DNA of 64,000 nucleotides, from the NCBI GenBank assembly GCA_030762895.1, contig CM061069.1, positions 104,673,923 through 104,737,922 of the forward strand, given 5' to 3'. The stretch's first letter is position 1. The number at the start of each line of letters is the position of its first letter. Below, in pieces: positions 57,858 through 64,000 of the stretch. The DNA comes from Sophora flavescens. Taxonomy: Eukaryota > Streptophyta > Magnoliopsida > Fabales > Fabaceae. Both the position numbers and the translations under genes were made by a program. Below the pieces are notes generated by a model that made no database searches, was not told the origin of the DNA, and saw only the letters and a program-made list of their open reading frames with translations.

Positions 57858-59144
57858 TCACCGAATTAATCTAGGTTTGGCCTCTTGTTTTGTCATCAAG
57901 TGTTTTATGGCCGCATGATCAGTGTAAACAACAATCTTAGACCCCACAATGTAGGATCTAAACTTATCTATAGCAAAAACCACAACGAGTAGTTCTTTTT
58001 CAGTGGTGGAATAATTAGCTTGTGCCTCATTCAAAACTTTACTTGCATAATAAATGACATGAGCTAACTTTTCCACCTTTTGTCCCAAAACTGCCCCCAC
58101 CGCATAATCACTAGCATCACACATGATTTCAAAAGGTAAATTCCAATTAGGTGCAGTGATTATGGGTGTGGTGACAAGCATATTTTTCAAAATAGTGAAG
58201 GCATTTAAACAAGAATCATTAAACTCAAAGGATACATCCTTCACAAGAAGGTCGCAAAGCGGCTTTGCGATTTTGGAGAAGTCCTTGATGAATCTCCGGT
58301 AGAACCCGACATGCCCCAAAAAAATCCTCACCCCCTTTACATTGGTTGGTGGGGGAAGCTTCTCAATCTTTGCTTTATCAACTTCAATCCCCCTTTGGGA
58401 GATTTTGTGCCCCAAGACTATACCTTCCTGGACCATGAAGTGGCATTTCTCCCAATTGAGCACAAGGTTAGTCTCTTGGCACCTCTTAAGCACCAAAGTC
58501 AAGTTCTTCAAGCAATTGTCATATGAGGTCCCAAAGACCGAGAAGTCATCCATGAACACCTCAATGCATTTCTCCACCATGTCCGAGAAAATAGAAAGCA
58601 TGCACCTTTGGAAAGTAGCAGGAGCGTTGCACAATCCAAAGGGCATCCTCCTATAGGCAAAGACTCCATATGGACAAGTGAAAGCCGTCTTCTCTTGATC
58701 TTGAGGATCTACCACAATTTGACTATAGCCGGAGTAACCATCCAAAAAACAATAGTACTCATGTCCGGCTAACCTTTCTAGCATTTGATCAATGAAGGGA
58801 AGAGGGAAGTGATCTTTCCTTGTGGCCTCATTTATCTTTCTATAGTCGATACATACTTTCCACCCCGTGATGGTCCTTGTTGGGATCAATTCATTGCTTT
58901 CATTGACCACCACTGTTATGCCTCCTTTCTTTGGGACCACATGAATTGGACTAACCCAATTGCTATCCGAGGTTGGATAGATGATTCCGGCATCCAAAAG
59001 TTTAATCACTTCCTTACGCATAGCTTCTTTCATGATGGGATTTAACCGTCTTTGTGGTTGAACCACCGACTTATGATCATCCTCCATCAAAATCTTATGC
59101 ATGCATAGGGAGGGGCTTATACCTTTAGGTCCGAAATCTTCCAC
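57858..59144 (-). CDS. A2 reverse transcriptase and RNase H (428 codons, open)
   Basis: RT motifs: IKLLDAGIIYPTSDSNWVSPIHVVPKK, KVCIDYRKINEATRKDHFPLPFIDQM, RRMPFGLCNAPATFQRCML and catalytic FMDD (codons at 58545-58556), then GHVGFYRRFIKDFSKIA. RNase H: FEIMCDASDYAVGAVLG, TTEKELLVVVFAIDKFRSYI, YTDHAAIKHL. All catalytic acids visible. It joins the upstream frame through a one-base deletion near 59130. Confidence 0.94.
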   Translation of the reverse strand: MEDFGPKGISPSLCMHKILMEDDHKSVVQPQRRLNPIMKEAMRKEVIKLLDAGIIYPTSDSNWVSPIHVVPKKGGITVVVNESNELIPTRTITGWKVCIDYRKINEATRKDHFPLPFIDQMLERLAGHEYYCFLDGYSGYSQIVVDPQDQEKTAFTCPYGVFAYRRMPFGLCNAPATFQRCMLSIFSDMVEKCIEVFMDDFSVFGTSYDNCLKNLTLVLKRCQETNLVLNWEKCHFMVQEGIVLGHKISQRGIEVDKAKIEKLPPPTNVKGVRIFLGHVGFYRRFIKDFSKIAKPLCDLLVKDVSFEFNDSCLNAFTILKNMLVTTPIITAPNWNLPFEIMCDASDYAVGAVLGQKVEKLAHVIYYASKVLNEAQANYSTTEKELLVVVFAIDKFRSYIVGSKIVVYTDHAAIKHLMTKQEAKPRLIR

Positions 59145-60148
59145 CCAATGGCGGATTTGTGTTCCCTAAGAACTCTCAATAGCTTCTCTTCTTCATCCTT
59201 TTTCAAGGCATTGCTAATGATTATCGGATGTTGTCCCTTCTCCCCCAAGAATGCATACCTTAAGTGGGTTGGGAGTTGCTTCAACTCCGGTGCCTTGTTA
59301 TCTTCTTCCATTCCTTCCTAGTTGAGCTTTTCCTTTGCACATTCATCCCTTGGGAGACTCGATAAGGCTTCCATGTGTTTCAAGCACTCAAGATAGTCCT
59401 CATCCCCCAAAGGGTCTTCTTCCTCACTATCATCATCATGGGATTTTACCAACACTTGTGCAAGTGAAGAACCATGGGCTTCTCTAGTGGCCTTTGCCTT
59501 GACAATCGAGTCCACCATATCCACTCGATACACATCCAACCTCTCAGTGAGGTGCTTCATTGCTTCAAAGACATTGAAGACTACATTCTCATCTTGCACC
59601 CTTAGAGTGAGTTTCCCTTCTTGCACATCTATCAAGGCACGCCCAGTGGCCAAGAAGGGCCTACCCAATATGAGAGGGATCTCGGCGTCTTCATCCATAT
59701 CAAGAACCACAAAGTCTGCCGGAAATATGAACTTGTCCACCTTCACTAACAAGTCTTCGACCACCCCATAAGGATATTTTATAGAACGATCGGCTAGTTG
59801 GAGTGACATCCGTGTATCCTTGGCTTCTTTGATCCCCAATTTCTTCATCATAGAGAGGGGCATCAAGTTGATGCTTGCCCCTAGATCACACAATGCCTTC
59901 CTTAGAGTCATCTCCCCAATGATGCATGGTATCGAAAAAGAACCGGGATCCTTCAACTTTGGAGGTAGTTTTCTTTGAAGAATGGCACTACACTCCTCGG
60001 TCAAAGCGACCATTTCCTCATCCACTATTTTCCGCTTCTTGAAGAGAAGCTCCTTCATAAACCGAGCATAAGATGGCATTTGTTCCAAAGCATCCGCAAA
60101 TGGAATGTTAATCTGAAGTTTACGGAAGACATCAAGGAATTTATTGAA
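59117..60148 (-). pseudogene. A2 protease and pre-RT segment
   Basis: 60088-59318 encodes QMPSYARFMKELLFKKRK, LPPKLKDPGSFSIPCIIGE, active site CDLGASINLMP, and IPLILGRPFLATGRALID. A TAG at 59318-59320 interrupts it, then LPTHLRYAFLGEKGQHPII and HKSAIGWKISDLK lead to RT. The frame is shared with gag, and the TAG at 60149-60151 separates the two. Confidence 0.92.
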
Positions 60149-61900
60149 CTATTGATCTTGTTGAGGCTTCTTCAATCTTTCAGGATATGGTACCTTCATG
60201 TAGGGCGGGAGGTCGTGGGGTTCAACCCACTTCTTTTTTCGGAACTCTTCATCTACAAGTTTTAACCTTCCCCCTTGCTCCGGTGCCTTGTCACTTGCCA
60301 ACTCCTCTTTCTCAAGTTGCTCTTTCTCAACATGTGGTTGTTCCGGGGTCTTGTCTTCCTGAGAACTAGTTGCACCCCTGTTAGATCCCAACACCCTACC
60401 GCTTCTAGTTGTTACGGCATTGCATTGGTTCTTAGGGTTGTTCTCGGTATCACCTGGGAAAGTTCCTGGGAGACGCTCATTTAGTTGCTTTGCGAGCTGA
60501 GCCATCTGCGTCTCTAGATTCTGAATTGCTGACCCTGTATGCGTTGCCAACTTGTCAACTGCCGCATTCATCTTCTCTAATGATGTGCCTGTATAGATTG
60601 CCAACTTCTCAATTGCCGCATTCGTCTTCTCAAAACCCAACTCCCAAGGTTGCCTTCCACCATCTGTTATTTGCAACAGATTAGGCCCCGGAAGAGCCTG
60701 CTGAGTATTATGCTGATGGATCCCATAGTTAGGCCTCTGACCCTGTGGAGGATGTTGTTGCCAATTCTGTTGAGGTTGTTGTTTCCCGGCTAGACCACCA
60801 CTAGCATTACTCCAAGCGAAACCCGGATGGTCTCTCCTCATATAACCCCTATTCTGATTCTGACTGTTCCTCTGATAGTTGTTCTGGGGCACACTGTCAT
60901 AGAAATTGTGGCATGAGTCCACATGTTCTCGAGAGAAGTTGAACGGACATCTCTGAATGTCATGATCTCCATTACAATTTCCACAACACGGAGGCATTCC
61001 CTCGTGTATCGCATTAACCCTCTTGTTCCCAGACAAAGCCTCATTCTGCATCTTCAACAGTCTATTTTGCTCTAGAATGGCTTCTATTGTTGCAGAACTG
61101 ACTCCACTTGAGGTTTCCCTACCACGGTTGTAATTATTGAACGACATTTTCTCCAATAATGCCCATCCATCCTCAGCTGATAAATAGGAAAAGGAACTGC
61201 CAGCTGCGGCATCACAATTCATCTGATAGCCTCCCCTCAACCCGTTAAAGAAATGCTGAACCTTGGAGACCGGGTCAAAGAACGCCGAGGGGCATCTTCT
61301 CAAGAGCACATTGTACCTCTCCCAAGCTTCATTATAAGTTTCATCTTCTGTCTGCCTGAAAGAAGTGACAGCTACTCTTGCTTGTGCCGCCTTCTGAGGA
61401 GGAAAATACTTGGTGAGGAACTTCTGTGCCATTTGCTCCCAAGTTCTGATACTGTTCCTATCCAAGCTGTCAAACCAATCGCGAGCGACATCCCTAAGAG
61501 AGAGGGGGAATAGCCGCAAGCGAAACTCATCTTGAGAAACACCTCTTGTCCTCTGCAAGTCACAAGCTTCAAGGAAGTGGGTGATGTGTCTATGAGGGTC
61601 TTGTTTGCCACTCCCATCAAACTAATTCTCACGGATCTGGGCTGTGACACATCCTTCCACTCTGAAGGAATCTGTATTGAGGTTGCCCCTTACGATGGAA
61701 GAATCACAATCACCCAAGTTGGGTAGATCGTACTCGAAGAGAGGCTTGTAACGAGGAGGAGGGGGAGAAGGAGGATTTCCTTCGGCCATCCTAATTGCTT
61801 CAAGCCTCTTTCGTTCTCTGGCTTCCTTCCTTAATCGCCCCTCGGTCCTGGTGATCTCCGAATCAAATAGCAAGTCCTCTTGTGAAAGGGTACCTCGCAT
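60149..61900 (-). pseudogene. A2 gag with one internal TAG
   Basis: ATG at 61900-61898 (MRGTLSQEDLLFDSE). TAG at 61622-61624 falls just before FDGSGKQDPH (CAG to TAG likely). The capsid follows: FRLRLFPLSLRDVARDWFDSLDRNSIRTWEQMAQKFLTKYFPPQKA, FFNGLRGGYQMNCDAAAG, then a CCHC knuckle (CCGNCNGDHDIQRC), a Gln-rich linker, and coiled-coil-like AIEKLA/AVDKLATHTG repeats. It stops at TAG 60149-60151. Confidence 0.93.
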
Positions 61901-62040
61901 ACAAAAACAAGGCAAGACCAAGTGGAATCAAAGAAGTAGAGAGAGAATAACAGAAACTAAAAATAATAAAAAAATAAAAATAAAAATAACTTAACCAAAT
62001 AATCAACTTCCCAAAAATTAGGAAAATTGGTTGTGCTAAT

Positions 62041-62057
62041 CCCCGGCAACGGCGCCA
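62041..62057 (-). other. A2 primer-binding site, tRNA-Asp
   Basis: On the minus strand TGGCGCCGTTGCCGGGG, complementary to the tRNA-Asp 3' end, six bases inside the 5' LTR. Confidence 0.93.
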
Positions 62058-62063
62058 AAAACT

Positions 62064-63484
62064 TGTTGAGTCACCGGCAAGTGTACCGGGTCGTCGTAAG
62101 TAATAAAACTCAGTAAGCGATTACCGAGGTCGAACTCAGGGATTGGGCTACCAATTCGACTAATTTGCATAAATTTGATATGTTTGGTCAAGTAACAAAA
62201 AGTGGTTGAGAAGAGAGAAAATAGGATCGCAAGTTCAAATCAACACGAATTAACAAATCAATTAAGAGTCAAGAATTAAAGTATGGAATTAAAACGCCTA
62301 AGGTCACAAATCCACCTACCCAATCATGCATAGTACCCAAGTGATGATGATCATCTCCCTAAGTTCAATTACAATGTCAACCAGGACCCCCAAATTCTCC
62401 TAAATCCACTGTCGTGCTCAATAGGACGTATTCGACGATTGAATTAATTACTTACTAGGTCTCATAACCCAATCATCAAACTCAATTAAATATGGTTCCT
62501 ATAAGGTTGCACCGATCTCCTATTCACTCTCGTGCAATAGTCGATCGATGATCCCAATTCAAGTTCTAAAATGCGAATTGCCTCCTAAGCCTCAACACGT
62601 TTAACTAGTCAATCACGCAAGCATATGATCAACTCAATACAAATCAGAATTGGAAAACACTAATTGAGAAAAGGGAGAGAAACATACAATCACATTGAAT
62701 CACTACACCGCCATGGGTGGCTTCATTGATCCCCTGGACAAGGGAATTAGTTCCTCATGTTCGTAACGACACACAAACAATCGGACATAATCACCATTGT
62801 ACAATAAGAAAAGAAAAGAGGAGACGCAGCTCCAGAGAACAAGCAATTCGGCCAAAAACGCTACTCTAAACAGTGGAGAATCAAAAGCTCTTAATTCTGC
62901 CCTAAAACAGCAATATATAGGATTTAGGATCTGCGCGCGCTCGCGAGGTGAGCAGCCTCTTGCGAGGCGAATATTAAAAATGGCGCGCTTTCAAATTGGA
63001 CTCTCGCGAGGTGAGAATATGTTTCGCGTGGTGAGTCTTCAAATCCTAGTCTGTCACAGCCGTGACCTTAATCATGGCTAGGCCGTGATGGTCTCTGTCC
63101 TCCAGGGTCTTCATGATTCGCGAGGTGAGCAGACTTTCGCGAGGCGAGACAGAAAGGATGACTGTTGCTGCTTAGCTGATCTTCAGGCTCGCGAGGCGAG
63201 CATCCACTCGCGGGGCGAGTATCTCCAGAATGGCAATTTCCACTGTTTCTTGACTTTCCTTGACTCTCAAAGCTTCACTTCTAACCTGAAACAATAAAAA
63301 GAAACAAAAAGCGTAATTCTATTCAAAATAGACTAAAAACTACTAAAATTGCCTAGAACCAGTCAAAGTCTAACTTAGGAACAAAACAAGGCCAATTTGG
63401 GCGAAATCGAGATTGAACTCGAATAATTAGCACATAAACCACAGTCTTACTAGTTATAAAACTAGATAAGCCAGAGGCTTATCA
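62064..63484 (-). repeat. A2 5' LTR
   Basis: 1421 bp, same ends as 53334-54734. The TATA box is at 62912-62921 (minus). Dyads run from 62941 to 63218, including the pair 63118/63137 missing one unit in the other LTR. Confidence 0.94.
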
Positions 63485-63489
63485 GTGAA

Positions 63490-64000
63490 CTATCAGCATT
63501 GGTGCTTATTGGCCAATGTGGATATGTAACTCCGACGTTGTCTTCCTGAGGTAGTTTGGATCCACATGCATAACGGAGTAGTGGAGTAGTACTGCACCGC
63601 ATAGCATACATTGTTTGAGACGATGAAAATGATATGTATATGTGAAATGTTGTTATATGATAACATTCTATATTGTGTTGTATGCTCATCTTGCTATCTG
63701 TTCCTTTGGCCGTTATGTTTTATACATGATTTCTTATTCCCCGTTTTCTGTTGTTTTCTTTGCATGTATCTCTTTATGCAGAGGACGGTGAGCAACCGGT
63801 TTAGGAGTGACCTTGAGAAGCCGCTTACTCGTAGTTTAGGATTTTCCTTTTTGTTTAGTTTTATTTACCCAAGGTATTTTCAGATTGTTGGTTACCAACT
63901 CTGTAATGTAACATCAGGGTTGAGTTTTGTTTTCCAATATGTTTTCTTGTTATAACTTGTTTTATTTTCCGTGACATTTTGTTCATGTCAACCCTTTGAC
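63490..64000 (+). repeat. GypsyB 3' LTR, second part, truncated by the window end
   Basis: It resumes after A2 with the arm of the interrupted stem, TTGGTGCTTATTGGCCAATG, and aligns with 34490-34960. About 100 bp to the LTR end would lie beyond the window. Confidence 0.9.

Larger units (their letters stand above)
53334..63484 (-). mobile_element. A2: nearly intact Athila-like gypsy element in the GypsyB 3' LTR
   Basis: 10,151 bp with perfect GTGAA duplications (53329-53333 and 63485-63489). LTRs of 1401 and 1421 bp are close to identical apart from scattered substitutions and a ~20-bp gap. The minus-strand order is tRNA-Asp primer site, gag, protease, RT, RNase H, integrase, a 1.7-kb non-coding 3' region and PPT. 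The gag-pol frame is broken by only four stops (three TAG, one TGA) and one frameshift. There is no env-like ORF. The same lineage as A1, with a different LTR start (GAGTCACC). Confidence 0.95.
33384..64000 (+). mobile_element. GypsyB: decayed Tekay-like chromovirus with several insertions, runs off the window
   Basis: Plus-strand order: truncated 5' LTR (33384-35049), primer site, a short internal remnant, part of protease, RT, RNase H, integrase, chromodomain, PPT and 3' LTR (51442 to beyond 64000). Gag and the protease active site are missing. The element is split by solo LTR C, a Cassandra TRIM, a GypsyA-family solo LTR and A2. It has many in-frame stops and some frameshifts, and is the oldest layer on this side. 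Confidence 0.88.

Overview
The window is plant nuclear DNA and holds no host gene that I can recognise. The evidence is Ty3/gypsy chromovirus (Tekay/Del-like) and Athila-like polyproteins, a Ty1/copia element, primer-binding sites matching plant initiator tRNA-Met and tRNA-Asp, a Cassandra-type TRIM carrying 5S rRNA promoter sequence, and a Helitron. The density and depth of nesting suggest gene-poor, probably pericentromeric heterochromatin of a flowering plant. The species cannot be told from this sequence.

Layout from left to right. 1-727 is unassigned. 731-1653 is a short terminal-inverted-repeat DNA transposon with a TTA target duplication. 1708-2339 and 30849-31306 are the two halves of one small DNA element, split by GypsyA (2345-30843, minus strand, GGGAC target duplications). 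GypsyA is a Tekay-like element that itself received a Ty1/copia element in its 3' LTR (4457-13092) and an Athila-like element, A1, in its gag (17848-27364, CCTCT duplications). 31810-33383 is an Athila-type gag fragment fused to a truncated LTR. From about 33384 to beyond the window end lies GypsyB, a decayed plus-strand Tekay-like element. It is interrupted by solo LTR C (35155-44600, CTAAG). Solo LTR C contains a Helitron (35862-38176), an Athila-like solo LTR (39703-41030, TGAGC) and solo LTR D (41256-43850, CTGGC). GypsyB is also interrupted by a Cassandra TRIM (45362-46241), a GypsyA-family solo LTR (46356-49074, TTTCA) and a nearly intact Athila-like element, A2, in its 3' LTR (53334-63484, GTGAA). 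Removing each insertion rejoins its host sequence, so the order of events can be read.

The coding content is gag, protease, reverse transcriptase, RNase H and integrase of these elements. No element is fully open. GypsyA stays in one reading frame but has about ten premature stops, nearly all explained by C-to-T or G-to-A changes. A2 has four stops and one frameshift. A1 has many indels, concentrated around its RT. The copia element keeps a clean 673-codon RT/RNase H block but has a broken gag, protease and integrase.

The most unusual structure is in the LTRs. In five LTR families from two gypsy lineages, short GC-rich inverted repeats lie 15-22 bp upstream of a TATA-like box. They are arrayed at 19-22 bp (two helical turns), with different sequences but the same architecture. 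Separate sets of larger stem-loops and a fourfold polypurine-tract-like motif in the Athila 3' regions are also not explained by standard annotation.
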